64,000 nt of DNA from Gaeumannomyces sp. JS-464 (lineage: Eukaryota > Ascomycota > Sordariomycetes > Magnaporthales > Magnaporthaceae): positions 6,262,001-6,326,000 of the forward strand of contig NGZR01000002.1 in assembly GCA_002197995.1 (NCBI GenBank), in the 5' to 3' direction. Below are positions 1 through 11,365 of this stretch, in pieces; positions within the stretch are counted from its first letter, which is position 1; each line of letters opens with the position of its first letter. The notes below the pieces were generated by a model. That model searched no databases. It was not told the origin of the DNA and saw only the letters and a program-made list of their open reading frames with translations. A program made the position numbers and the translations under genes.

Positions 1-750
1 TTCTACCACAACTTGGTGGAAGCTGTGTATTGACCTTCCAAGTCCCCAAGGGAACCCTAGCTAAAACAGCCGGCAATCAAAGTCACATATTTAGTGTAAC
101 TTGCCTGGCTTGCCGCCCGAAAAAAAGAACTAGAAAAAATAGCCAGTCCTCCCAAGACCTTGCGCCTAGAAGAAACGCAAAATTGACTCAAAAGACATAC
201 CCCAATTGTCGAGAGTGTAAGCGAGACGGAAGGAGAGAGAGAGAGAGCACGAGACGAAGCCACAATGTCCTGGACGCCTGCCTCCCTGCGTGTTTGATCT
301 CGCACCCATCACAAATACCGTCATTACATTTCTACCAAGCCCGCGCCCTTTACGTCTCTCGCGGGTGGTGGTATAGATCCATCATCACCCGGCCGAGCCC
401 GGATCCGCCAAAGACGGGCCTTTCAGAGAAGCCACTAGCGCCACGAGCTGCCAAAAGAAGACTAAGAAAGAGAAAGAAGAAGAATTGCTCGACTTGGTAA
501 GAGGAGGCAAAAAGAGGTAAGAAAAGAGAACAAAACAGAGAAAACGAGACGGAGAGAGAGGTGGTGAGGTAGAAGAGTAAACAAAGAAAAGAAAAGGAGG
601 CCCAAAACCTGATAATAAATACACATCTCGCTGACCCCTCCGTATCGTCCTTGTTTCGTTCCTTGCTTCGGGGAAACCACGCCTGCCGGTGTCTTGCCAT
701 CGATAAAACTCGTGTAGTTCCGCCCTAGGAGTCTGGCGAAGCATCATGTC
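1..750. other. Non-coding 3' flank, purine-rich
   Basis: No gene is supported here. The stretch lies downstream of the stop of the Snf2-type ATPase and holds a short GA microsatellite around 231-249 and long A/G-rich runs between about 470 and 600. The open frames in it are low-complexity and have no recognisable domain. Confidence 0.6.
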
Positions 751-3700
751 TCAGTCATCCTCGGCACTGACACCATTAGTTGTAACCCCGTTGGGCTGGC
801 TGACACCGTTGGATATTATCTTGATCCTGGGTGTCGTCGCCGATGGCTGGGGCGTGCCTGTGCCTGCCGAGGGGGCCACCGATGCCTCTTTGTCTTTGAC
901 GCGAGGATCTTCCAGCTCCATCAGCTCGGGATGCGCGCTGAGCTCCGCCTTGAATCTTTCGTTGAAGAATGCCTATCCGCCAAGTTCACACATAGTTAGC
1001 ATATCAAGCCTGTACCAAATCGGCGCCGATCCATCTCCTTCATCCCCACTCTGCGTCCTCGCATAGCACACGAGACCACACTAACCTCGATGGTATTCGC
1101 ATCCGAGTAAAGCAGGCTACCGTCCTCGTTGTACTGGCGGCAGTTGTTGCAGAGCAGCTCGATGTCGGCGCGCATGTCGCTAAGGCTTCCGTACTCCTCC
1201 TTCTTGATCTTGCTCTCGATCTGCTTCATCGCGATAGGCTTGGCGATGATGACATAGTAGTCTGCATAATCGCGCTTTGGCGGAAGCTTGACAAAGGGTC
1301 CGATGATGAGGCGCTTTATCGGCCCCTCATCGTCGTCGTCGTTCGCCTCCGGCTCGGGCTCTAAGTCGTCAACCTCGAGCTCCATCAAACCTTCGTAGAT
1401 CCGGTGGAGGCTCTTCTGAAGCACGTCGCGGTGCGGCGTCCCTTGCTTGCCTGCGCCTGATCCCGAGATCGCCTTTGGCCGGCCTTGGGGCCCTCTACGC
1501 TTCTTGGCCGGCGGCTCATCATCGCCGTCTTCCGCCTTCCGCTTCTCGTGCTTGCCGCCAGGCTTGCGCCCGCGCTTCTTGACCGGGGTCTCCTGCTCTT
1601 CGGTGCTCGCCCGGCTTGCTGACGGAGAGTTATCCAGCGACCCGTTGGATGCGGCCAGCCGCTTGAGCCGGTTCGCCTCCCTCTTGTCTTTGCGTGCCTG
1701 CTTTCGGGCGGCGGCGGCTTCGGGTGTGTCGTCGTCGTCGTCCACCGCCATAAGCCACTGCTCCTCCGTGAGACCGTCGTCGTATCTGACCTTGGTCCTC
1801 TCGCGCGCGCCACGGCCAAAGACCGTCTCCTCTACCTCCTCGACCGGATTGCCCTCCGACATGTAGATCTCGGGCAGTTCGCTCTCCACCATCAGACGAG
1901 GGACACCCTTGCATCCCGGGGCCGTTCCGTATATTGGATCATTGATCCGCTGCTCATCCAGCTCCTGGAACTTGACGAGTTCTGACTCATCACGCGCCAA
2001 TATCATATTGAGCTCCTCGTCGTCCATTTCTTCCTGCTCACCGGACTCGGCCATGTCCGCCGTTTCGAGCAGTGTCCGCAACATGGCGTCACGATCCGTC
2101 TCGGATGACTTGTTGTCGAATCGGCCGGCCTGAATGATCTTGCCATCCATGTCCAGCTTGAACCGTGCCCGGTCCAAGATCTTCTCCTCGACAGAATTGG
2201 AGTGGATGAGCCGGAGAATTCGGACCTCGTTCTTCTGCCCGATACGATGCGCACGATCCTGGGCCTGCAGATCCTGGTGAGGGTTCCAGTCGGAATCGTA
2301 AATGATGACGGTATCTGCCGTCTGCAGATTCAGACCCAGGCCACCAGCGCGGGTCGAGAGAAGGAACATGAAATAGGGTGAGTCGGGCCGATTGAACTGG
2401 TACAGCAGGTCCGAACGGTCCTCTGACTTGGTTGTACCATCCAGGCGCAGATACTGAAGCCCGCGGAACCGAAGGAAGTCTTCCATGATGTCCATGATGG
2501 CCGTCATCTGGAAGAACATGAGAACACGATGACCAGTGGCCTTGTACTTGGGCAGGATGCGATCCAACAGCTCGAACTTGCCAGCCGTGCGCCAGAGGAG
2601 GTCGTTGCTTGTGTTGCTCGGGTTCATCTGGTTCTCAACCTCGTCAAACACAAATGGGTGGTTGCAGAGCTTGCGGAGTTGCATGATCATGTTGCTCAGG
2701 CCACGCGCGCCCGTCTTGCCGCCCTTGCCATCGCTCACGACGAGCTTCTGGTGTTTTACCATTTGGTTGTACACACGAGCCTGCAGCGCCGAGAACTTGC
2801 ATTTGATCACCTTCTCGGTCTTGTCTGGCAGATCCTTCTCGACATCCTTCTTGAGACGGCGCAGCAGGAACGGGCGGAGAACCTTGTGCAAGCGACGAAT
2901 GACCAGGATCTGCTCTTCTTCCGTCAGCTCCATTTTGTCTTGACCGCCCGTGTTGGCAAACGGCGTGTTGAACCACTCGTCGAACGTCTTGGCCGACTTG
3001 AAGATGTTTGGGAGGGTGAAGTTCAGCATAGCCCACAGTTCCGCTAGGTTGTTCTGAAGCGGCGTGCCCGTGAGGATGAGTCTGAAGCGAGTCTGGTAGT
3101 ACTGCTGGATTGTCGACGTCAGTTTGGAGTTGCTGTTCTTCATCCTGTGCCCTTCGTCGATGATCATGTGAAACCACTTGATCTTGCTGAGAATCGGGCG
3201 GTCCTTGATAATGTACTCGTAGGTCGTGAGCAACACCTGGAACCTGCCCTGGCGGATCTTGTCCTGCTGCTGCTTTCGTGCGTTTGGTGGGCCCTTGTAG
3301 ACCACCTTGGTGACCGAGGGAGCCCATTTCTCAAACTCGAGCGTCCAGTTCGTCAAGGTACTCAGGGGTACGATGACCAAGTAAGGACCCAGCTGCTGCT
3401 TGCGCTCGATGAGGTACGTGATCAGACTGATGGTCTGGATAGTCTTGCCGAGACCCATCTCGTCTGCTAGGATACCGTTGAGGTTGTTGTTGTTGTACAG
3501 AGAGATCATCCACTGAGACCCTTGATCTGGTACTCCTTGAGCTTGCCACCGACAAGGATGTTTGCCTGTTCCGTCACCTCCTCCTTGATACGGTGGGCGA
3601 CGGCGTAGTAGTCGATCTTGCGCGCGCTCTCCTCGTCGTCGTCCGACCCTTGTGAGTCCTCATCCTCGACCACCTCCTCCCCACCATACCGCTCGGCTGC

Positions 3701-5207
3701 CTGCCGTTGCTGGGCCTTAACTGACGCGGCAAGCTGATGAAGGAAACCGTCTGTTTGCCGCAGGAGGTGAGTGATGCGAGTATCCTTGGCCTGGTCAAGC
3801 AGCTTGAGATACGCTTCTTCGTCGTTGGCCTTCAGGGCCTGCAGACGCTGCTTGGCGTTACGCTCGATGCGCTTCTGCTCCTCCTTCTCAATATTACTGT
3901 GATGGTTGGTCATCCAGCGGCCGAGCTTGGTCATCTTGGACTGCTGAGCCTGCGCGGACGAGTGCATCTCGGCGCGGTGGTTGAAGATGGCAGACAGGTA
4001 GTCCGAGTGCTTCTTCTTCTCGCGGTGCTCCCGGGCGTCGCGCTGCTGCTTCTCCAGTTTTTCGGTAATGCGCGCCTCGCGCACACTCTGCTTCTTCATG
4101 CGACGGTAGTGGCTTCGATTCGTTGTCATGGCCAGGTTGTCGTAGTTCACCATGAGGCGGCCAGTCTTTTCACGGAAAGCGCGCTGCTTGGAGTAAAGCT
4201 GGATCTTCATCATCTCGATGATCGCTTTCCGCTTCAGCGTCTCGTCAGGGATGAGCTCGTCTTGGGCGGTGTCCCAGTGAGCGATGTTGCCGGCGATCTT
4301 TTGCAGCTCATTGTACCTAGTGCTCATGCGGTTGAGGATGATGGTTTCCCCGCTCCGACCGAAGCTGCTCGAAGTCGATCCCTACTGGGGTGATCCCTGG
4401 GACGATGTAACGCATGTCGCGGTGGCCATGATCAAAGTGTGTTATGCTCCCACGGACATGACCCATCTCCCAGGGTGACTTGAATTGCCTGAACTTCTTT
4501 CCCTGTGTCGCAGCCGCAGCGGAAGCCGCATGCGAGGCATCGATTCCATTCGAGAGTCCTTTGGGCTGGCTGCTGGTGGGGCTAGGCTGAATGGCAGAAC
4601 CTGGTGTTGTCCGATCGTTTTGCTCCGCTGCTCCCGCTGCTGCCGCTGCGGCGGCGGCTTGTCTCTGTTGGCGGGCGGCAGTGATCATGGCCGTAATATT
4701 TGGCGGTACCCCGGTGTTCTTGACCAGCACCTTGTATGCAGTGAGTTGGTTCCTCAAAAGGGCCAGTTGCTGCGGGGAGAACGCGCCGTTGGCACCTGGG
4801 GCGGCGGATGGAGACGAAACGGATACGGAGCTTGCAGAGTTGTTCGGTGCAGCCGGCAATGTCGAACCAGTTGGGGCAGCCGAGGCGGGTTGGGCCGGTT
4901 TTCCGTGCATATGATCGTTCGGCCCAGGAATGTGGTTTGCTGTTCCATTAGTAGCAGCATTCTGCATCTGTTGCTGCTTCTGCTGCTTTCGGTAGTTCTG
5001 CTGTGCTTGAACGTTCCGCAGAAAGTTGGAGAGCTTGTTGAGCTCGGGGTCTGTGTGAGGAACGCCCTGCTTCTTCAGCTGCTGATACCGAGAAAACACA
5101 TCTTGAATCTGTTGGCTACTCATCCCAGCAGGCATCGCGCCGCCGCCCAGCTGCTGCTGGGTTGGCGGCTGTTGCTGGGACGCGGGCATTGCTTGGACCG
5201 AAGCCAT
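751..5207 (-). CDS. snf21: Snf21/Sth1-type SWI/SNF-RSC chromatin-remodelling ATPase
   Basis: ATP-driven nucleosome remodeller, the motor of an RSC- or SWI/SNF-type nuclear complex. In order I see a QLQ-like segment (residues about 30-65), a Q/A-rich linker, an HSA region (about 330-410), the Snf2 ATPase with DEMGLGKT (about 583), DEGH, the LTGTPLQNN motif and QAQDRAHRIGQ, a basic K/R-rich stretch, and a C-terminal bromodomain (about 1280-1380). The last intron is 1085-973, with a perfect TGCTAAC branch site. The final exon ends at TGA 753-751. Two single-base frame breaks must be bridged: an extra base in the C4 run at 4348-4351 (frame resumes at residues ETIILNRM) and a missing base near 3515 (GLQWMISL). 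Bridged, the product is about 1,447 aa, normal for the family. Whether it is the RSC or the SWI/SNF motor cannot be settled without a tree; length favours Snf21/Sth1. Confidence 0.93.
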
Positions 5208-6316
5208 GTTAACGGCGACCTCCCCAAGCCTATCGACGAGCCGGTCGATGAACCGAGCGTGGCAACTTCAAGGGCTATTTCTGCGTCGGTCGCATAGCGG
5301 AAAGGGGGGCGCGGAGGGGCGGCGCGTGTTGTCGAGTCGCAGGAGTGCTGCTCACACAAAATCGGGAGGCGCGTCGAAGGGTGTGCCGTCGTTGTGGGTT
5401 GGCAAATTGTCAAGCGCAGCGATAGCGCAGAAGCAATGCACGGGATTCAGTCGCGTCGAGTAGGGTAAGTATGGTTATGGCCGAGCCACGATGGTCGAGA
5501 CGTGACGGTGCGTTGATTGATGAGTGGGGGTCCAGGAGCACCAAGCCGTGCGACCGCGGTTGCTTGGGGAAGAAAAAAAATAAAAAGAGCGAAAGCGTGC
5601 ACGTATGCCAGACGGGCAATAGACAGGCTGGGGGACAACGAATGGTGGTTTCGGGTAAAGTATGGGGGCCGAAATCAGGTGGAGATGAAGCCTCCGACTT
5701 TTTGGTGATGGCTGCCGATGATCGCGAGGCGGTTTGGCGATTTTTTTCGATGCGCGCACCTCGTCGCCTTTGATGATGGGGAGTGAAGGCCACGACCGAC
5801 CGACAAGATTCGTGTGTGATGGGACTGGAGGTAGCCACTCATCCAAACCCCACTTAATGTCAATGCCTGAGGCAGTGACGCTTGGGCCCCATTCCGCGCT
5901 AATCCCAACTCAGCAGCCCCGTCCAGAATTCCCAGCCGTTCCCAGACTGGGACATTCCAGCCGCATTCAAGGAACCACCTATGGAGAGGGAGCTCCCAAT
6001 TGCGCCTGCTTTGATTACAACATGCATCTCAGAAGCGACTCCATTTTTCTCACCTTTATGACTTGTACGCACGGCGAAAGCTCGTTTGTATCGGTTATTT
6101 TACATGGCAAAGCACAGCGACCTCTCCTGGTCACGGCCATCTGTATGTCGGTCTTCATCAGTCTCCCTCCTGGCACAGTCACCACTAAGGCAACGAGGTT
6201 TCCTCGTGCTTGGGAATCCAAATCAAATCGCCACCGATAGCAGAGACGTGGTAGATTGTGCACATTCACCCCCATGGACTTGTTAGCCTCGTATCTTCCA
6301 TTTCCATTAAATTCCT
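5208..6316. other. Intergenic: promoter side of snf21 and 3' side of wdr70
   Basis: About 1.1 kb upstream of the snf21 start and downstream of the wdr70 stop; both genes are on the minus strand. I see no conserved coding potential. The overlapping short ORFs on both strands lack domains. Confidence 0.6.
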
Positions 6317-8048
6317 CTACTTTTTTTGCCGCTTCTTATCTGGGCCTTCATCAGCCTCCTCGTCACTCTCCTCCGTATACTGCGTGACTGGCTGGGTGTC
6401 CTTCCAAGCATTTGTAAACATGGGATCCCTGGTAGCGATGTCGGCATACTTCAGGAGGGCTTCGCGAGGATCCTCGTGTAACATGCGGCTAAGAGGAATG
6501 TTCTCTTCGATATGCCGTTCATCTGGCTGACTCTTCTCGAAGGGTGTGTGCTTGGGGACCTGCGGCCTCCTCGGGTCCAGCGATCTTCCAGAAGCAGTGA
6601 CGCCGCCGCGTCGTGTCCCCACGCTGGCCCCCGGTGTGATGATGGAGTCGGCCGAAATTCCGACGCTTTGATCCATGGTCAAAGATGGATTGTCGTCGAT
6701 GTGCCGTTTCTTGGGCGCCCGTGACATGACCTCGAGAGCGCCGCGCGAGGACATAGACGGATTGTAGAGAACGTGGGTCTCGGCGTTCGCAGACCCTGTG
6801 ATGATCTGGTTCAACTTCGCGTGCCAATCGACCACAACCAGAGGGGATCCAGGTGTGATCGGAGTAACAAGCTCTGGCCGCAACGTCCCAGGGTTCAGGA
6901 TGTGCAAGTCGCCATTTGCGGACCCGGTGATGATACTGGTGGAGTTTGGTGAGTACTTGATGTTGGTCATGCGAAACCTGTCTGCCGTAGACTGGTGCGA
7001 CGCGACAACGAGCGGTTCCCTGAGCTTGCGCGTGTCCCAAAGCTTTATGAGGTCATCCCCACCCCTGGTAACGACCATGCGGCCGTCGGCACTGATATCG
7101 AGGCCACTCGTCCAGGTGTCGGGCTTGTGCGCGTCTCTCACCTCGGCAGCCGGTCGCGTGAACGGGCCTTCGCCGCCGTACATGACCAATGAGCCATCTA
7201 GTGCAGCCGCCACGAGGATGCTGCTCCCCCCTGGGCCGGCGACCCCCACGCAACAGCCGTCATCTTGGAGCGGCCAGCAGCGCCAGCAGCCTTGGATTTA
7301 AAGACAATCACGTCTTTCTGTGACCTTTTGTTGTTGATATCCCATATCCGCAAGGTGCTGTCAGACCCTGCCGTGACACATATGTTCTTGTCCGTTGGGC
7401 TCCAGGCGCCGGTTGCGATCTCCCCGATGTGTCCCTTAGTATTATGCATATCTCGAAGGTACATGTCCCCCTTGACGAACTCTGTCAGGATCTGACCATC
7501 CCTGGAGAGGATCTTGGCCTGAGGGTGAGCCGATATGCAGAGGAAGACGCTCCCGAAAGGGGACTAAACTGGACGAGGTTTATCGGGTGCGACTCGGCCG
7601 ACGCAGCCGACTTCTTGGTCTCCCACGGGTCAACACTCTTGAAGGCGCGGAGAGTCGTCGGTGTCATCGAAGCAAAGTCATGCATTTTGATGGTGCAGTC
7701 GAGCGAAGCGGACACGAGCCGAGAGCCGGCCGGATCCAGCGAGACGGTCGTGACCGCCTTGCCATGAGTCTTGAGGACCAGCTCGTGGGATACGGGGTAT
7801 TCATCGGCATCGTCAGAGTCGGAGTCGGAGTCGGAATCATCCGAGCTGTTGTCGTCAGAATCAGGCTTTGACGTCTTTGGTTCGGCGTTGTCCTGCACCT
7901 TCTTAGCTTGCTTGTTGTCGATGTTGCGTCTGCTTCTCTCTATTTGAGCGGCAATGTCTGCTTCCTTGTCCTTTTTGCCAAATGATGTCGGAAGAAAGGC
8001 GCGCATCTGGGCCTCGTCCGCGACGAGCGCTTCCTCGGAGTCACTCAT
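6317..8048 (-). CDS. wdr70: WDR70-like WD40 repeat protein
   Basis: WD40 beta-propeller protein of the WDR70 family, nuclear and linked in fission yeast and human to CUL4-DDB1 and histone H2B ubiquitylation. Shared family signatures are visible: the YPVSHELVLK entry into the propeller after a D/S-rich tract, NTKGH, the RGGDDLIKLWD repeat, the LNQIITG segment, and a C-terminal PREALLKYAD segment followed by an acidic, lysine-rich tail. No intron is needed. The frame breaks twice by one missing base: in the CCC run at 7552-7554 (conserved residues FSPLSG precede it) and in the C5 run at 7243-7247 (after TAVAWG). Bridged, the ORF is 577 aa. Both breaks sit in conserved propeller blades and resume exactly in register, so I read them as sequence errors. 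The gene is absent from budding yeast. Confidence 0.88.
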
Positions 8049-8497
8049 GGTGAGTGTCTAGGCGGGCAAGCCTTGTCGCATCCGTGTAATATTAATTAGA
8101 AGCCACGCAGCGAGGCAAAAGACGAGCCGGTAAGGATGTGTCGAGATGCCAACGACCTATGTCGAGAGGCGCGTAGCGAAAAACATGGGTATAGTAGGAG
8201 AAAGGCGTTTAGAAGATTGAGAGACAAGAGACGGGTGCAGAAGATCGCCTCGGTCGGTGAGCAGAATGCGATCCAAGTAGTATTCCCCTTTAATGGAGTT
8301 GGTTCTGTTCTCTCAGATGGACAGGGCCGCCGGACTTCGGTGCCCACACCTCAGCCCAGTGACGTGTGATGGCTGGGGTCTCAATGGTGCAGTTTTAGGT
8401 GGACTCTGTCGCGTTTTGTGCTAACACGGTGCATACACACTGTTTCCTCATGTCGTGCCTCGCCGCACCGGGCCCTGTAGGCCTGATCAATGAACCG
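8049..8497. other. Intergenic: promoter side of wdr70
   Basis: 449 bp between the start of wdr70 and the stop of the dioxygenase gene, both on the minus strand. I see no coding potential or recognisable site in it. Confidence 0.6.
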
Positions 8498-9645
8498 CTA
8501 CGCCGTCGCCTGTGCCTTTGCCTTTGCCTGCTCCATTCTCCGAGCCTCTTCTTGCTTCATTTTCTCCCATCTCTTGACCCGTCCAGGTACTATCCGCTGC
8601 CTAGGAGCTTTGATCTCCCAGTCCAAAGGGGGTTCCTTCCCGAGGGCCCGCAAAGTCCTGAGCTCGACGAGACTGTAGTCACCATCCGGCCTGTTGAAGC
8701 AGAAAGGCGACCGCAGCAAGACTGGCGGGTTCGTGATGATGCGAACACGGCGGAGCGGGTTTGACGACGCCGAATGCAACATCAGCGGGTGCAGCAAGTA
8801 CACGTCCCCTACGTCGCCCGTCGCCTCCACAAATTGCGTCGAACTAGCGGCCAGGTTGTTGAACCACTCCAAGTTTCTTTCTTTCTCAAAGTCTGGCTCT
8901 CCGCGAGGGACCATGCGAGGCGATACACCTTCGGGGTGCTCGTACAGATGGCGCGCGATTGTTGGCATTGCGTCAGGCGCAATCACCGTACCCCCTCCCC
9001 CTTCCACAATGTCTGTGAAGAGAGGTATTATCAGGAGGCCCTGCTCAGGGCTGTCTAGGTACTGTGTTGTATGTTCTGTATTAGCTAGGTTCCTAGGCAA
9101 GGTAGTCAACACTCCAACAGGCGCCGCCCACGATCGCCTCGGTCAGGCCTTGACATACGTGGACAAAGAAGTCGCCGTCGATGTGCCAGCCGTCCAGATC
9201 CCGGGGCGGGACGTCGACACCACCTTCACTCCCGAGGTTGACTATGAATGTGTCTCTCCAGCTGCGGCATGTCGGTTCGATACGATCCTCGCCACCACAG
9301 AGCTCGCTCGCCGCTTCCCACGCCCTCGGGGCAAATTCGGAGGCATCAAAAGTGCCATGTTCGGGCATGTTGATGCGCTTTTCTGTCCAAGTGTTTTTAT
9401 CCGTCGGAGACATACCAAGACGCACCCAGACGTCCTTGGTCATCTCCTCGGCCTGTTGTCTGGTGAATGCACCCTTGATCCTATCGGCCGGGACATGGTC
9501 AGTAGCTCAGCATATGCAGAGGCACAGAAGAATTCGTTGATGAATTGACCCTTGAACGCCGCCAGCCGGTGGTGACATGCCTGATCCAACCATGTTGAAG
9601 GAAATGCTCCTTTTCAGCATCAGTCAACACACTTTCATGAGCCAT
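8498..9645 (-). CDS. PhyH-family Fe(II)/2-oxoglutarate dioxygenase
   Basis: Member of the phytanoyl-CoA dioxygenase family, which hydroxylates substrates using Fe(II), O2 and 2-oxoglutarate; the substrate here is unknown. Three exons: 9645-9581, 9480-9159 and 9061-8498, giving 316 aa in a clean frame. The N-terminus (LTDAEKEHFLQHGWIR) is typical. The metal-binding HxD is HID in WHIDGDFFVH, the distal histidine lies in LHPLMLHSAS, and an arginine-rich segment (RRVRIITNPPV) follows that could bind 2-oxoglutarate. The basic, E/K/Q-rich C-terminal tail is variable. The first intron is of GC-AG type; the second is ordinary (GTATGT...CAG). It is transcribed away from SWC5 across a 520-bp gap. The catalytic residues are intact, so it is probably active; I cannot say which metabolite it serves. 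Confidence 0.85.
9481..9580 (-). other. GC-AG intron 1 of the PhyH gene
   Basis: The intron starts GCATGT after exon bases ATCAG, has a CTGAC branch site about 20 nt before its end, and closes with GATAG. Only this junction joins the conserved HGWIR to IKGAFTRQQ in frame (split AG/G arginine codon). A GT donor nearby would break the reading frame. Confidence 0.8.
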
Positions 9646-10165
9646 GATTTCTACTCGAACCAGTCGCTCAGAGTGATCACTTTCGAGGGCGCATGCGCTA
9701 TCTCTCGAGAGCGGCTGGTGTCCCGTCTCAACGTCAGGTATTTATACCTCCTCAAGATTCACGAACTCCAGCTCCAGTCACCCGTGCCGCCTGTGCGGGG
9801 AATATACCCAAGCTGCATTACAGATCATCGGGTATTGCTTATTCCCGTCTTACCCAAACACGGAGAGTTGTGATGCGAGGTTGACCGCATGCATTACCGG
9901 CCCCTCTTTTCGATCAACTAAACTTGATGTTGGACCCACATATTTTTCTCTCCTGTCGCGACCAGGTCAACGCGCTCGACTGGGAGAGCTCATCCCACCA
10001 CCCGTCTAGCCAGAGGCACGCAAAGCACCAGAATACATCCATTATTCGACATCTACCCGTTCTCTCAGCACACTGCGCGCATGAGCAACGCCAACGAACG
10101 AACCTGAACAACCAAACATCACCTACATCTGCTTTTGGCAGTCAGGAAGCACCTCACCTGCCAAA
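9646..10165. promoter_or_regulatory. Divergent promoter region, PhyH gene / SWC5
   Basis: 520-bp gap between two head-to-head start codons, so it must hold both 5' leaders and both promoters. I see no clear TATA box or known operator in it. Confidence 0.55.
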
Positions 10166-11252
10166 ATGGCGCTCGCGGCGGATCCAGAGGACCAGTACAT
10201 CTCCTCGGAGGATTCGGACTTCGCACCTGACGAGGATGGTGTACGCGATGCTTCGCCCGAGGACCCAGACGACGATGATGCCCAAGATGCGGGAGCGACA
10301 AAGCGGAAACGAGCGTCCGGGGAGGACGAGGCCGATGACGCGGGGTTCGAGAATTCCGGAGACGAAGCTATCATTCAAAATGCAAAGAACAAACGGCGCA
10401 GGAAAGGAAAGGAGCTTGAACCTGGGCAGGATGACGAAGGTGGAGGGCAGGGTGGGTTGATCAAAACTCGCAGCCAGCGCGCATTGGAGTATGTCTATAC
10501 ATCTCTTTGATCAGTCATAATCTTCCCCAGTTTTTGCCGCCGAATTTGCTGACGAGGTCCCCTAGAAAATCCGAACGGAAAGCCTTTGCCGCCAGTGGGC
10601 AGGTGACCATCGATGTCGATTTGTTGTGGGCGGAGATGAATCGGCCCCAACCCTCAGCACGGCCAGAGTTGCCGGAAAAGCAAGCGAGCGAGACGGCCAC
10701 AGGTGCTGTCCGCAGCACCGGAGACGCCTTCACTGTGTCGCAGACAGCCGTGGCCAACAAGTCTCCTGACCAAGACTCATCCCCTATGGTCAAGATAAAA
10801 CGGACATACAACTTCGCGGGTAAAGTCCACATCGAGGAAAAGCTCGTTCCGTGGGACTCAGCGGAGGCAAAGCTCTATACGGAGACCTCGACTGAAGATA
10901 CGGATCCGAGTGCCACTGATCAGCCAAAGCGTAGACCAAGGAAGGCGTTCAGATCAATCTTCGAACCGGCTCCGGAGCAACTGATGCAACGAGCGGACCT
11001 AAACCTGGGCATTGCGGCAAGAATGAAGGCAAGAGAAGGGGGCAAAGAAGGATCCGAGCCCAAGAAGCTCACCACTTTGGAAAAGAGCCGTGTGGATTGG
11101 GCTGGCTAGTGGACAAGGAAGGTATTCAAGACGAGCTCAAACTCGCCGGCAAGTCAAAGCACTCGTACACAGAGCGCCAGGGTTTCTTAGCTCGCAGCGA
11201 GGCCCGCAGAGAAGAAGACGCCAGGAAGGCTCGGCTGGCTACCCGAGCGTGA
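10166..11252 (+). CDS. SWC5: SWC5/BCNT-domain subunit of the SWR1 complex
   Basis: SWR1-complex subunit needed for exchange of histone H2A.Z into nucleosomes. Exon 1 (10166-10488) encodes an acidic, D/E/S-rich N-terminus, as in yeast Swc5. The intron is 10489-10565 (GTATGT, TGCTGAC branch, CCTAG). Exon 2 carries the basic middle and the diagnostic BCNT-C domain: LTTLEKSRVDWAG, then VDKEGIQDEL, HSYTERQGFL and the RREEDARKAR helix, ending at TGA 11250-11252. Between DWAG and VDKEG the frame slips by one missing base at about 11109, producing an in-frame TAG. Restoring one base gives 336 aa with the domain continuous. Because the break falls inside the most conserved block, an error is likelier than a pseudogene. 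The stop lies 113 bp from the convergent dehydrogenase gene. Confidence 0.87.
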
Positions 11253-11365
11253 TGGGCGCCACTTATTTACGAGGTCTCCTGTACGCAGCCATCTTGGCAT
11301 CAGTTCGCGCTGAGCTCGGAATATTGCTTATGCATTGCCTGGGCAACCTCTGTCGCCATTGAGAG

